This document shows, one piece after another, positions 44,684 through 57,085 of a stretch of DNA of 64,000 bases. The position numbers and the translations under genes were made by a program. The stretch comes from Tuctoria greenei. Its lineage: Eukaryota > Streptophyta > Magnoliopsida > Poales > Poaceae. How positions within the stretch are numbered: position 1 is the stretch's first letter; each line of letters begins with the position of its first letter. The stretch is from positions 106,303,353-106,367,352 of the forward strand of contig JAYESD010000006.1 in NCBI GenBank assembly GCA_036927565.1, in the 5' to 3' direction. The notes beneath the pieces were generated by a model that ran no database searches, was not told where the DNA came from, and saw only the letters and a list, made by a program, of their open reading frames with translations.

Positions 44684-46231
44684 TGAATGTGACCTAGAGG
44701 GGGGGGGGGGTGAATAGGCCTTTTAGAATTTTAGTCGAAACCTGCAACACTTAGCAACTTGATCAAATATCAGGAAATCGGGCTAGTCCAGTAGTGTGCG
44801 GATTAGTCCGGTGTGTGCAGACTAGATTGATCAAGTTAGATCAATGATTTCAATACAAGCACAGTACGTAGCAGAATATAGTTGTGACTTGAAAGTATTG
44901 AGTCAATGAAGTTAAGTATAACACAAACTAACTTTGATTTCAATGTTTTAATGTAAGATAGACAAGATCAAGTAAACCCTAGAGTATGATATGAAAAACT
45001 CAAGAACAAGTTTGACACAAGATTTTATCTCGTGGTTCGGTTCCCACAAAGGCAACGTACATCCACGTTGAGGAGCCCACGAAAGGATCGGGTCTTCACT
45101 GACCTTAACCTCGTCGAATCGCCACGAAGGCCAATTCTTTTCCACTATCACAAAGGGTAAATCACCAAGTTCAAGGGGCCTTCTCACAAGTTGAGGGCTC
45201 CCCAAGATTACAAATCAAACACCAAGAACACACTCTTAAGATTAACAATGAAACAACAGGAGTGTGTTAGAGATCAAACCCAAGAGTTCAAACGTGTGAA
45301 TCGTGTCTCTCCTTTGATCCAAGATGAATCCTCAAGAATTTGATCTTACTTGTGTTGGATTGCATGGAGAGATGTGTTTTCTAAGCTCTTGGAGGGTGTG
45401 ACGGCGCTGGGAGTCGAGAGTGTTGAAAGTAGGGCCGTGCACATCTATTTATATGGTGTTTCCAAAAGTTACCGTTAGGGTTTCGAAGGTCCAGACTAGT
45501 CCGTGGTGGAGTCCGGACTAGTTCGGTGTGCGACGTGTAGGAAACCCTAAGTTCCCAGGAAGATCGGACTTGTCCGGCTTAGGGCGGACTAGTCCGATTT
45601 AGGCTTTGGGAAAGTTCGGACTAGTCCGGTTATTATCGGACCAATCTGGTTGTGGTGAATCCCTTAGTGAATTGGGACAAGTCAGCATTTGGAGGACTTG
45701 TCCGATTTTAGTCATAGAGGTTATCAGACTAGTCTAGATATTATCGGACTTGTGTGATGTTGTGCAAAGTTGTGAAGTGTTGAGGACTAGTCCACACTCG
45801 GGAGGACTAGTCCGATCTTAGTCAAAAAGATATCAGACTAGTCCGTGGTGATATTGGACCAGTCCGGTCTGTGTAGACATGGACTCTGCAGACAAGTCCA
45901 CACTGGGAAGACTTGTCCGATTTCGAACAAAGGGATTATCAGACTAGTCCGGTGTATATCAGACTAGTTCGGACCTGTATAAAATTGTGCAGTGGATTTG
46001 TTTTCCTGTGCTTGAGCTCTTGGGGTATGTTTCTCTAACACACTCCATACACAATGATCTAATCTATTCAGCTCTTGAGCTCTTTTCAATATAGATCCTC
46101 AATCTCCTTTCTTTTTGCGCTTTCTTCATAGTTTCATTAAAACCTGCGCTCATCTCAATAATTTGGTTAGGATCTCATTTGTTTGTCATAAATCAACCAA
46201 AAGCCTCAGGGGATGCCTAGATGCACTTTCA
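44684..46231 (-). repeat. 5' LTR of the complete Sirevirus
   Basis: 1548 bp. Motif array at 45480-45980. The minus-strand TATAAATAG at 45445-45453 is the likely promoter TATA box. A poly-G tract near 44699-44711 is longer than in the partner LTR. Confidence 0.95.
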
Positions 46232-46236
46232 ATAAG

Positions 46237-46525
46237 TCTTGTACTTTAGCATCTTTATTGTTTGGTCTTTGTTGCCCTAACTAAGACAACATCTTAGACT
46301 AGCATCTTGGACTAGCATCTTGGACTAGCATCTTAGACTAGCATCTTGGACTAGCATTGTATACTAGCATCTCAACATATGCTTTGCTGTCATGGGCAGC
46401 TATAAGTATGTAACCCCAACTCGTAGGTTCGGCATGACATTGTGTGACAAATAAACCAGAATATTGTACCAACTCCTAGTGTCATCCTCTCTTTCAATAA
46501 GAGTAAGAAATCAGCTGATAATACT
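46237..46525 (+). repeat. LTR-like segment with 13-bp tandem repeats
   Basis: Ends just before a PBS-like site. Contains six 13-bp units of CATCTTGGACTAG type at 46290-46367 and a CTATAAGTATG stretch. Its 5' end may lie left of the Sirevirus insertion (around 34659), since the Sirevirus TSD splits it. Element family not recognised. Confidence 0.5.
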
Positions 46526-46538
46526 TGGTATCAGGGCC
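46526..46538 (+). other. Primer binding site-like sequence
   Basis: TGGTATCAGGGCC differs from the usual Met-tRNA PBS by one base (AGAGCC to AGGGCC). Confidence 0.5.
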
Positions 46539-49500
46539 GTTGTATCTTGCAACCTAAACATCACCTGCTCATCTCCTTCCCGTGCCTCTCTTTGTCCTCA
46601 ACTGACAGCAGGAACACCAGTTGTTCCAGCTCATCCCTTCTCTCCTGCACAGATGAGCAGTAGCTTGTCTGAGATAGCCTCTTCCCCACACAGCAACCCC
46701 TACTAGCGCACCATGTTCGAAGGATAGTCTTAGCGCTTGATCGCCTCGAGCATGCGACATCAGCGGGAGGCCAAGTTCCCTGCGGTAGAGGGGCACAAGC
46801 GAGCGGTAGTAGAGACTACAGCGACGGCTGCAAGGTTGTCTACAACAAAACTGGCAGCAGTCAGGGCAAAAGTGGAAGCAGAAGAGGCGGTGGATGAAGC
46901 ACGTGCGGTGGTAGCATAGCTCGAGGCTCTGTGCGGCAGTAGCACCAGCAGCTCGGTGTCTGTCGACGGTGGTACTGACGATGAGCTCAAGCTAGCGAGG
47001 GAGGCAACACGAGCATAGGAGGCGCAACGGGCAGCTGCGCACCTCCATGGGCGCAATGGCGGCAGCCTAGATAGGCGCGGACATGGTGGTGACACTCATG
47101 GCGGCGGTGGCTGGGTCGACGTAGAATGCGACCTTTATAGGCAGTGCAGAAATGGGTATTTGAGGTCTGGCCGCGATCTTGCTGTGCTGCTCTACATCCA
47201 TCCTGGTTGGTCGAGAGCTTAAGGCTCCTCCTCAAGGTTTCTTGCAAACAAGGAGCGTGTCCGTTTGGGCGAGTTTGGTCGGAGGTATGAGATTGCATGG
47301 CCAGGCTATTTGGTGGAACAATAGTACCTAAAATGTCTGATACCTATGTTGGCTCCGAGTGAGCGTGACGAGTATAGATCTGCCCGAAGCACCTAGCAGG
47401 GTGCTCTGGTGTTATTGTTCATCCAAACACGGTTGGAGACGGGGCTAGAAGGGCCGCTGGTGCCTGGGCATTGGGTACCTCATGGATGCGGATCGCGGTT
47501 GAGTTGTGATGGAGGATGCTTGCGAAGGATGACTCTGGCTAATCGACTGGGATGCCCTGAAGTGGCGCCCGTCCCTAAGGAGTAGAGGGCCACCAGGTGG
47601 ACTTTGCGTTCAGGAACACCATGGAGAACATCCTCTGCAAAGCTGCATAGTCAAAGGAGTGGACCCAATTAGGTTGCTGGGAAGGGCTAGTGTTATCATG
47701 GTCAATGAATTGTAGCAACTTCAGTGCCGGTAGAGGTCGGTGCACCAGAGACATGGAGTCGTTGGAGGACTCGGAACTAGCGCCTTGCGTGAGATCGGAG
47801 CCCAAGTCGATAACCAGATGAGGGAGCAAGGTGGCCGAGAATAGGGGAGTAGGTTCCGGTGCCAGGGAGCTCCTACCCAATCGTTGTACTCCTCGTTATG
47901 CACCCATCGTGACCCTATGCGGCCACGGCTACAGCAGTCGCTGCGTCCCACACCGGGTCCGGGTTGGAGTTGGGAAGCACGAATTATGGTTCCTCCTATT
48001 CGGGGGGGGGGGGGGGTGGCGGGGTCAGGCAAGGAAGGGGTGGGATTTTCCACAGGGCGGAATGTGATCTACCCCGGGCAGTGGTTGGGGAGGGCCAAGT
48101 CCAGAACCAGGCCCGTCCTCACACGTCCCCATGACAGAGAATTTGACTGCACGACACTGCTCTGGTGCCGTTGTAAAGGCACTTGACAAAAACATATCCT
48201 ATTTTACCTGGCGTGTTGTGCCAAGCGAGGAGCTTGCCAAAGGTGGCTACGGCCATGTTGATGCACTCGAGCATCTGGTAGTCCAGGGGAAGGCTAGAAT
48301 CATTATCCAGTCGTAGTGGCTATAGTTATAGGTCTATCATTTGATGCCAAAGTCATGGCGAGCGAAGTTGATGTCCAAGCCATCAATGTCAATAGAGCTT
48401 CCCTGTAGTAGGAGGTCCTTGTGGAGACTCAATTCCATGGCGAAGAGGCTAATGCTAAGTGGACTGGAGCAGGAGGCACGAACTATGAAGCCCATTTGTT
48501 GCTCTAGGACCTGCCGCATGCAGTTGCAAAAGAAGTTGTAGTCGACATGCTTGATGATGCCATCACGATCCTCATCCATTACATAGCTCTCATGGGACCT
48601 GCTCATGTCTGCAGTGAGATGGATGGCGAGGTGGGGCACAATGTTGGGTCCGCAGTCTAGCGCGAAGAAATGTTCATGCTGGAATAAGCGATCGGGGTTG
48701 ACATTGATGTTGGCCATTGGGACTGTGGCAAGGGAGTAGTTGATTATGTGTAATGGCTGTTCTGGGGTTTATTAATGGTGAGGTTTGTGGTGAGAAGTAG
48801 GGGGTACGAGGAACTGTTAAGTAGAGGTAGGAGGTGGAGATTGTGCGGGGTCAGATTTGAAGTGGCAGGGGGAAGATCCACTGTAGGTGTGCAAAATCGG
48901 GCGATTTTTTCTCGGGAAAGGGGTGGTTCCATTGTTGCACTTCACCGTCCATACCAACCGACATTTAATTCTATTATGGCAAGTGGCTGCTTTGTGGCCG
49001 TATTGAAGGCAACACTGACATCTGATATTGGAACATCAATGTTTGGCGAAGTGGAAAGGGCTGAAGCATCGGAAACAACTCCCAATAGAGAGGGCAGCGA
49101 TAGCGTGATGTAGTATTGGTTTACTCTGGTTGTCAAACCGGCGACTTGGGGCAGGGATCGTCACTACATTGTGATGGCACAAGTTCTTCCCATCAAGATG
49201 TTTTCTTGCCTTGGAAGCATGAAGAGTAATGGTGGTCGGTTTTCTATGAGAGGTTGATCATGTGGGGTCGAGCTGTAGGCACTAGATGTGCGGTAGTCCA
49301 CTCTTAGGATCTTCTCTCTTCGGCACGACCTAGAGCCTGAGCTAAGGTTCTCTTGAGAACATGGCTTCATTTAAAAGTGGGGTGGAGCGGCCTGAGAATC
49401 GAGGGACGCCAAAGTTCATCGGTGGTTTCTGAATGCATGAATGGACGCTGTTGCGGAGGGAATCAAAAAATGTTGTCGTAGTGATGAGACGAGCAGGATG

Positions 49501-50240
49501 AATGGGGCACCAGATGTCCCCAATCCGCAAAACATTAGCTGGAGTGGCACTCGTCTTTGGAGAACTAAGCTAGGCAAAGTGGGCGGCAAGGGCAGAGTCG
49601 GGTGGCTAGCTCGGGGAGATGGTTGTCTGATGGGAGAGGCTAAGGAGACCTTCCTCAAGCGGCGATGCGGTTTAGCACGGGGAAATAGCCGCCAAGAATC
49701 TGATTCTTCTTTCAGGAGCAAAAGTCTATCACCCAATTTGGACCACCATTGTGCCAGAGGAAGAAGTAGACATCGAAATGCTTTATGGTTACCCTCATCA
49801 GGGCTTGGATCGTGAGGCCAACCCGTTTTGAGGCTATCGCAAATGTTTATCCTTTTAAAGAAACATGAAACTCCCTTGGGGTTCCTACTAGCGCCGCGTG
49901 TAGCGCCCAACTGACTAGATCTTCGGTTAGCCTGAAAGTAAACCGGCTGAAAACAGGTAGCATGAAGAGCGCCATGGGTGAAGGAGGGGTGGTGGTGGAT
50001 GGAGGAGGAAATTTTACGAAGCACTTGAGCTTGGAATCGCTTTTAGATGGAGAAGTTGCAGTCGGCAAAATTGACTTTCTAATCGATCACCTGCCATGGC
50101 TAGGGCCAGGGGAGTGACCATCTCCTCGTAAGGCTTTGGGGCCTCAGTGGACGGAGCATCGCGGGGAGGTCGCCGGGGTGGGCGTGGTGATGGGCGGAGG
50201 GCAAAGAGGGAGCATGAAGGGGAGCGCGGGGCTTCCACCA
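46539..50240. other. Unassigned GC-rich sequence, perhaps internal region of a decayed LTR element
   Basis: About 3.7 kb following the PBS-like site. A plus-strand stretch at 46740-46985 encodes an Ala/Glu/Arg-rich helix-like segment across stops. A poly-G run lies at 48002-48016. No gag or pol motif was recognised. Minus-strand ORFs of 101-202 aa exist (for example 47575-47880 and 49416-50024), but none has a known domain. Host, non-autonomous element or captured sequence cannot be told apart. Confidence 0.4.
48337..48717 (-). CDS. Unrecognised ORF, 126 aa
   Basis: ATG at 48715-48717. The protein is not low complexity (MANINVNPDRLFQHEHFF, ALDCGPNIVPHLAIHLTADM) and has ordinary composition with some hydrophobic patches. 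No domain is recognised and no neighbours support it. It may be a relic inside the unassigned retroelement region. Kept only because its composition is more protein-like than other ORFs around it. Confidence 0.2.
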   Translation of the reverse strand: MANINVNPDRLFQHEHFFALDCGPNIVPHLAIHLTADMSRSHESYVMDEDRDGIIKHVDYNFFCNCMRQVLEQQMGFIVRASCSSPLSISLFAMELSLHKDLLLQGSSIDIDGLDINFARHDFGIK

Positions 50241-51889
50241 TCAAATGCTGGTTTTACCTAGCCATATTGGACGGTCCACCTCTGAAATCGGCCCGCTATC
50301 CCATCTTTTGTCATAGCATTTCATGATCTCTCCAAGTAATTGTGTCTTTGCACTCAAAGATTCTTTAATGGTGGCCTTTGCAAAATCCATGGCTGCCGTG
50401 ATCTTAGGCATGGCTAGTGTCTCATCTCCGTCTGCTAACCTAACAACAATAAGAAAAGGTTGTGAGGTTCTTACACAATTTTTGAGCTTTGTCAAAAATA
50501 TAATAGAAAAGACAATACTATCAACTTGTTGACCTTCCCTACTAGCACATAAGCTGTTTCGATGCCACTAATCACTCACAAAGAGGCTTCTTAGCTCATT
50601 CTTGTGCCTTTGCATACTTGGTAATGTGAGAAAGGAAGTAGCAAATCGATTCACATCGAGCCTCACAAGATCTCTACCAATTTTGTCTTTTATTGTGTAA
50701 AGCAATCTTCCATGCTTGTATATGAATCTAGTTACCTTCTTTGCATGATTGCTGCAACTATTGAACTCCTTGATCTTCTCGTCGTCCTCCAACATCATGT
50801 CCAAACAATGGGCTGCACAAGGTGTCCAAAAGAGAGTTGGAATCCTTTTCATTAAGATTCTTCTGGCTTCCTTGAAATTGGACCCATTGTCCATGAGTAC
50901 TTGCACCACATATTCTCTACCAACTTTGTCGATTTGCTTCTACAATAGGATCAAAATCATGTTTGCATTAGCTATCTCATTTGAAGCATCCACCAACCCA
51001 AGGGAAAAGGTCTCTGCTGGACTATTGGCAACAAAATTAATGATGTGGCGATAAGGTCCACCCATCGGGCATGATAGTGCAGTCATACTCCTTCCAAGCT
51101 TCCTCATGCCTCTTTCTTAGTTCCTTTGTACTATCAACATCCCTTTCAAACAAAGTTCTTCTCACGTCATGCAATGAAGGTGACCGGTATCCGAGGCCAT
51201 ATTCTCCAATGGACTCAAGCATGATATGCCACCTTTTTGAGTTTACAACAATGAAGGGGATGTCATTCTCATGTAAAAAATCGGCCACGTGGTCATCAAC
51301 ATTCAACAATCATTTTGAACTCCTTATCCTTTTTTGTGCGGTGATCAAGGGTAGGTTGAGTCATCTTGAACTTGAACATTTCTGCAACCACTTCTTCTGG
51401 TGATCTGCAAAGCAAAGAGCTATACTTTGATTGTTCTTGTGTTTGTGGTTTCAATGGAGCACACACCATGAAGGAATTTATTGAAGCTTGAACAATCTTC
51501 TTTGTTTACTTTCCCTTAGTCCCAGAACTTGGTAATGGGTCTTCATTTGCCTCTTGAGTAACCAATTGTGCATCTTCTTGCTGCTCCTGTCCACCTTCCT
51601 CTTTTTCATCCAATGGAACCGTCTTTCTTGCATTCTTTTTCAAATATGTTGCCATCTCCTTACTAACCATCTCACATGCTTTAGGTCACCTGCCCACATC
51701 ACCAAACCCTCCATACAAGTGTTTCTTGAACCTTTTAATTCCAGCAGGGATAATCTCAAGGTAAAAGATGCATTGAACCATATCTTTCTTTGTAGGATCC
51801 AGCCGAAACCCGAACTTCCGCCCCGGGTCCGAAGATCTAGCCTTCCTATTAGAATTTGCCATTTCAGCCAATTTTTTTCGGTAATGCAT
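50241..51889 (-). pseudogene. hAT superfamily transposase (BED/DUF659 type), decayed
   Basis: Minus-strand pieces in order. A BED zinc-finger-like start (RKFGFRLDPTKKDMVQCIFY ... GIKRFKKHLYGG, 51800). A DUF659-type N-terminal part (FLHENDIPFIVVNSKRWHIMLESIGEYGLGYRSPS, 51250; GWTLSPHH, 51045). The conserved VQVLMDNGSNFKEA and FWTPCAAHCLDMMLED core (50900-50800), which holds the hAT catalytic Asp region and the C-x2-H motif. Then VRLADGDETLAMPKITAAMDFAKATIK (50430) and RWD (50300). The hAT C-terminal dimerisation segment is missing. Several stops and shifts. It would cut and paste hAT elements; here it is a relic. Confidence 0.85.
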
Positions 51890-52694
51890 CTATTGCATTC
51901 TTCACGATTGATGAAGAAGTTGGGGTAGAAGATGCCGATGCAACCAATTCAACCATTGCCTTAGCTGCACCATCGGATTGAGGACCTTCTTGTTGTGGAA
52001 AAATCGTTTCCACCATCTCACATAGCTGCCAACCGACATCTTCACATACAGGACCAGCAGCATCCATATGGCACCATGGTAGAAACCCAGCAGCACAACC
52101 TTTTTTTTTTGCAGCAGGCCAGAAACAAAACATGTCAGCAGCCTGGCAGCATGACAACAGTGCAGCACACAACAACAATGAACATGAAAGCAGCACCAGC
52201 AAGGCAGCAACATGCTAGTGGTAAACTGGTAATCTAACAATGAGCAACAAGATATCATCAACATGGAGTAAGTAAACATCAATCTTGGAGTGCTGACTGA
52301 GGATGAACATGTACCATAATCAAAGGACGGACTCATCTTTGCCGGCCCACGCTTAGGACAGGGAAGGACACGGTGGATAGGGGAGGGCACTGCGGACAAG
52401 GGAAAGCGCGGTGGCGCGGCGCTGACGAACCGGACAGAGGACCGCATGATGTAGAGAGACAGATGGGCTGAGGCACGCCGGCACGGCGCTAAGGAGGAAC
52501 ACGAGGCGGCTGAACGGGTGTCGGGTGGAACGTGCATCTGCAGAAGGAACGCGTGATGCTGAGTAGAGGTATTCCTTGTTGGGTCGCTCGCTTCAGGCCC
52601 AAAAATTTTGGCAACCCTAACTAATCGCCTAAACATTTTAAGGCCCTGATCGGGCGATTAGTTGGGCTAATCGGGTGACCAATCAGACGATAAG
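51890..52694. other. hAT 5' region and unassigned DNA with inverted repeat
   Basis: No supported gene. A perfect 11-bp inverted repeat AACTAATCGCC (52619-52629) / GGCGATTAGTT (52653-52663) lies near the end, followed by further CTAATCG motifs up to the solo LTR. It may be the end of a DNA transposon, but no TIR pair could be confirmed. Confidence 0.4.
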
Positions 52695-52699
52695 TTTCC

Positions 52700-55600
52700 T
52701 GTCACACCTGGTATTAAGAAGACAACCAGATGCTTTCCACATGTATGCCAGGATCAATTGAACTCATACATGTGTAGACGAAAGTGAAATACCATTAAAT
52801 ATTGCCATGTTCGAGTACATCAAATTATTACATAAATGACCATCCAGGTCTAAAAGAAAAGTCACATAAGTAGCGGAAAACAAATAAAGGGCTTCAAGCA
52901 TAGGCATTGCACCGGGGACACACCAGCCTAGAACATCTCATCAGGATCTCCGTAGAAGTCCTGGTTCTCCACTTCTTCGTCCTCATAAACTGGTGGAAAA
53001 ATATGCAACTAACAAGTTTGAGTACCAACAGTGCTCGCAAGTTGGGAAGTATATGGCATGTGGTTTGTAACAAGTAAGGCAAATACTAGGTAAAACACTA
53101 TAGCAACTATAACCTACTCATAATGTTGTTAAGCACCTACATCTAGGTGAAATCCAACCATAAGTCCCAATGTAACCAGATGATACCCAAACCCAAACCA
53201 TCAACCGTTTAATCATGTGTGCTAATTATGAACTTGGTCCCAAGCCGCTCGTGTCTGTGAGCATGGCTGTCTAGACAGTTTGACAAAACTTTGCAGAGTG
53301 TGTATCCTTTACCCACAGTTCATGATTTCATCCCCTGTTGCCAGGTGGACTATATAAACCTCCAACCATGTGGGCTAATAATGAACTTGGTCCCAAGCTG
53401 CTCGTGTCCGTGAGCACGACTATCTAGACAGTTTGACAAAACTCTGCAGAGTGTGTATCCTTTACCCACAGTTTGTGATTTCATCCCCTATTGCCAGGTG
53501 GACTAGATAAACCTCCCTGTCGCCCATGGTAGCTAACCACATTACACACTTCCTAAGGTGTGCGGCCAAGAGATCACTACGAGGTCTTTCTGATGGTTCT
53601 CCCGACATGCAATTGGTACTCCGAGGTTTCACCGCTCCAACACCTGGAGTCTATTTTCCTTTCACCAGGAGAAGCCCCCTCTTGAGCCATGCGGATCACA
53701 AGGCAGTAATCTGAACCAATTCCCCGCTCGTTCGATTACCAACGCTACACTGGGAGAGACCAAATTACTAAGCCAAGTTGTCCCATATACAACCCTGTGG
53801 CGATACTGTATGGCTTAGCAACTTCCTCCATAACCCAGTCCTTAGAATCCTATAGGTGTCAAGCCCCAAACCAATGTCTCGTGCACGCATGCACAATTCC
53901 ATTCAACACCCCCGATCAGATTCCTATCCACTACTTTCATTATTGCCAACAATTCATGAATCATAATACATCAAATATAACATGTAGATAAGTTGTTCTC
54001 ATTCAATTAAGCATGGCTAAGCATGAACTAGTTAGTAGTAAACCACCCAAGCCATGTCGACAAGGAATACTATGGAAAATCTAGGGAAAACATAACATAT
54101 GATTCATCTTTTAATTTAGCATGCATCTAACTAAAACATAATAAAAAGGGTCCAAGATGGTCAATGAACTTTCCTCCAAAGTAAGCTTGGTGGTGATGGG
54201 AAACTGGTGCTCTTGGAGATTGAAAGTCAGTTTTGGCCCCGACTCTAGATACGATGTTGCACATAAAATGATAACATACAATAAGAACAATCACAAAATG
54301 CATACATTGCAATCAAATAAACATAAAATCCTATGCATTTATGATTTTATGGATAACTTTGGATCATAGGCATAATTATTTATTATTGAAAATTTGGAGT
54401 AAAATGTGATAATTTGAGTAAAATACATTTTTAGTAATTTTAATACAATTTTTATTATTTATCCGAAACCTAATATTATTTCCTAGAATGTTTTCATCTT
54501 CAAAAATATCCTTAAAATAGATTCCCAACATAAATTATGCATTTTACAATTTTTACACAATTTTTAATATTTATATTTTATGTGCAAATTAATTTCTATG
54601 ATTTAAATACACCTACAAAGCATTTTATGCATAAATCAGCATTTTAATTAAGTTATCAAAATTAATACAGATCTAATTATTAGTTAAAAATATTTCTTGG
54701 ACTGTTTTTGTAGTATTTCATGAAAACTGTGGACTTTTATTTAATTTCTAATATTGTTAGGGGTTTTCTACAAAACATAAATTATCCAGAGGCTAAATTT
54801 TTTTTAGAAAGTCCAGGGGTTATTTTATAATTTTGTAGTATTTAATTTCTATTTTTCAAAATTCTAGGGGCTTTCTATTCATTTTTACCATAATACTCAG
54901 TTATTTTATAATTTCCAGAAAGGTTAGGGTTAGTTTTATAAAAAAAATTGGCCAAACTGTAATAGTCTGAATTCACCAGGGGGTTATGCGTAAAATGGCC
55001 AACGGTTATGTGTGATTTAATTTGGGCCGTTGGTTCTCAAATGGATGGTCCGGATTTTAAACAACGAAGGGGTATGGTTGTGTTTTAATCATGGCCGTTG
55101 GATTAAAACCAAGGGCCAAGAAAAGGCCACGTCGGCCTGAGCGGCGCCGGCAGCAAGGCGCAGAGGCGCAGCCTTGGCGGCTCGCCGAAGATGGTCCAAA
55201 CCGCGCTACAGATCTCGGTTCTAACCAGGAGTTGGTGCAAAACGGAGAGGAGGAGGAGGGGGACTCACCCCGGTAGTCTTTAGCACGGGAAACGAATGAA
55301 GATGGGCGCACGACGGCGACCAGCGGAGAGGCTCGGCGGCGCACGGTGAATTTGACGTCGCAGCGGTCCAACCTTCAATAAACTTGTCCGACGGCTCCCT
55401 GGCACAACGCACATGAGGGTGAAGTTATAACGGAGTAAGGGTGGTCGAATCGACGGGAACGGCGGTGCTACATACCCGGCACAAAGAGCTAGGGTTTTGC
55501 ATCGGGGAAGTAGAGAAGATTGGCGTGCGGGGGATTATTTGTAGGAGATTCAAGGGGAAACGGATGAGGGCATGATGAAGATCATTAAACGGTGATTCTT

Positions 55601-56067
55601 AGTTGAAAAGTGATGGCATTTGATGCTCGCATGAGTGGGCGGCGCGGCGGCTGTTTCGGGTGTGCAGCAACTCGGCGAGGAAGAAATGTCCGACATGTGG
55701 CCCCTCTCGACAGTGAAAGAGAGGGAGAAGAAAAGCGCCGACAGGTGGGGTCGCATGCGCAGAGAGAGAAGAGAGGGGAGGTGGGAGCGGGCCGGCGTTG
55801 AGGGAAGGGGGAGTTGGGCCGGCACTGAGATTGGGCCCAGGTGAGGTTTTTTTCTTTTCTTTTTCTTTTTTCTTTTTTTATTCTATTTTACTGATTTAAA
55901 TTTTAAAAATCAAATTTCTAATGAATTTAAATTTTCAAAAATTTCACGCATGCAGTACATATGATGCAATTGCCTTATGACTTTTATGCCAACAGAAAAT
56001 ATTTTATATCTCTTTCAAAATTCATTTTATATTTATTTATTTATTCTCTCAAAATGTGTGTGTTACA
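52700..56067 (-). repeat. Solo LTR of a Tekay/Del-like element, 3.37 kb, TSD TTTCC
   Basis: Plus strand starts TGTCACACCTGG and ends GTGTGTTACA. TTTCC flanks both sides (52695-52699 and 56068-56072). No PBS, PPT or internal domain is present, so a complete element has collapsed by LTR-LTR recombination. Ends and length resemble the LTR at 5030-8159, suggesting the same broad family and minus orientation (inferred). It includes a 153-bp tandem duplication near 53213-53518. Confidence 0.88.
53213..53518. repeat. 153-bp tandem duplication in the solo LTR
   Basis: Two adjacent units share GAACTTGGTCCCAAGC, TCTAGACAGTTTGACAAAAC and GTGTGTATCCTTTACCCACA blocks at constant 153-bp distance, with scattered substitutions. 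Confidence 0.85.
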
Positions 56068-56072
56068 TTTCC

Positions 56073-57085
56073 TGATCGGATCGTCGGCCCTAATCGAGTT
56101 CCTGGGGTGATATTCGACTTGATAACATTGATTCACTGCTTTTGCAAGCATAAAATAATTTTACTACAAAACACCAAACCTGTCCATTTTTTGCTACCAT
56201 AAATCATCTATCCAGTATTCCTCTGCTACTTCTATAAACCAAGCTGAACTCCCTAAACCAGCAACTGAACTGACGTGCTGCTCTCAAACTGAACTTCTAC
56301 TGATACTTAAATGATCATGACTAAAGGGCATACTCTGATAGAGCATCCTTACCCATCAGTTAAACATCTGTGAGCTAATTTGGTCTCAGTACAGAATCCA
56401 TGTGGAAGAAAATGGTTAAAATGTCAAATCAGGAAAACTGAAAATCAGTGTGCACAAGTTTCAACAGAAAATTGTTTTCAAGCATACTATGCAATCAATC
56501 TGAATAACTACAGCTTCTTTTATTTCTTCAGTACACCAACTTCCCATCCATTTGCACCCACATCCATCTGAAGCACATAAAATGTTGCCCATGACAAAGA
56601 GTCGCAAACATTAGTTTCAGTCTGAAGTATGAAGATAAAGATTCTAGTAGTACATAGAATCCAACATCAGGTGATACACATGATTCTTGTATGCATACCT
56701 AGGAGTTGGGGTTGGCGTATGTAGCAATTCCACAGGAATTTTGCACAAACATGCAGGGAACATGATGTTTTCTCTGGCGCTGGATGAACAGAGGTGGAAA
56801 ACTATGTGCAAGGTAGGAAACGTGGAAGAACAGAGGTATTTTGCACTCAGGAACAGAGTACGTTTTTCATTGATGAACTGATAACTTTCACAGGAAAACA
56901 AAGCTGTTTAAATAGAGCTATGACTCTGGATCGTTTTATCCCACAATCCCTAAACTAGGAACAGAGTTGTGCTACACCCGCACGTTATTGACCACTACGG
57001 CCTCCTGCATGGCCACACGTCGACACGCTCTGTGCTGACTGAAACTAACTGACCACAGCGTGGATTAAGTCCAAAAAACTCCCCC
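56073..57085 (-). repeat. Tork-like copia 3' end: PPT and 3' LTR (limits uncertain)
   Basis: Just below the RNase H end the minus strand has a PPT-like AGGGGGGAG (about 57077-57086). Then follows LTR-like sequence with a CTATTTAAACAG TATA-like stretch at about 56908. The outer LTR end could not be fixed. 56073-56600 has no recognised feature. Confidence 0.5.

Larger units (their letters stand above)
34668..46231 (-). mobile_element. Complete Sirevirus (Ty1/copia), 11.6 kb, TSD ATAAG
   Basis: LTRs 34668-36214 and 44684-46231; TSD ATAAG at 34663-34667 and 46232-46236; PBS 44670-44681; PPT 36215-36230. Internal order on the minus strand: gag (44632-42324), protease, integrase, RT, RNase H (to about 39010), motif-rich non-coding DNA, an extra ORF (38084-36834), non-coding, PPT. 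The LTRs differ by roughly 5-8% by eye over the first 350 bp, so insertion is fairly recent on the scale of this window. Structure is complete, but each gene has stops or shifts. Confidence 0.95.

Noticed and set aside
46740..46985. Ala/Glu-rich frame as a coiled-coil gene
   Set aside because: Interrupted by stops and with no conserved motif; probably biased composition.
49416..50024. 202-aa minus-strand ORF
   Set aside because: No recognisable domain and Ser/Pro/Arg-biased; overlaps competing ORFs on the other strand.
51902..52636. 244-aa minus-strand ORF
   Set aside because: Skewed Cys/Ser/Pro/His composition, no domain, overlaps another frame; an open-by-chance frame.
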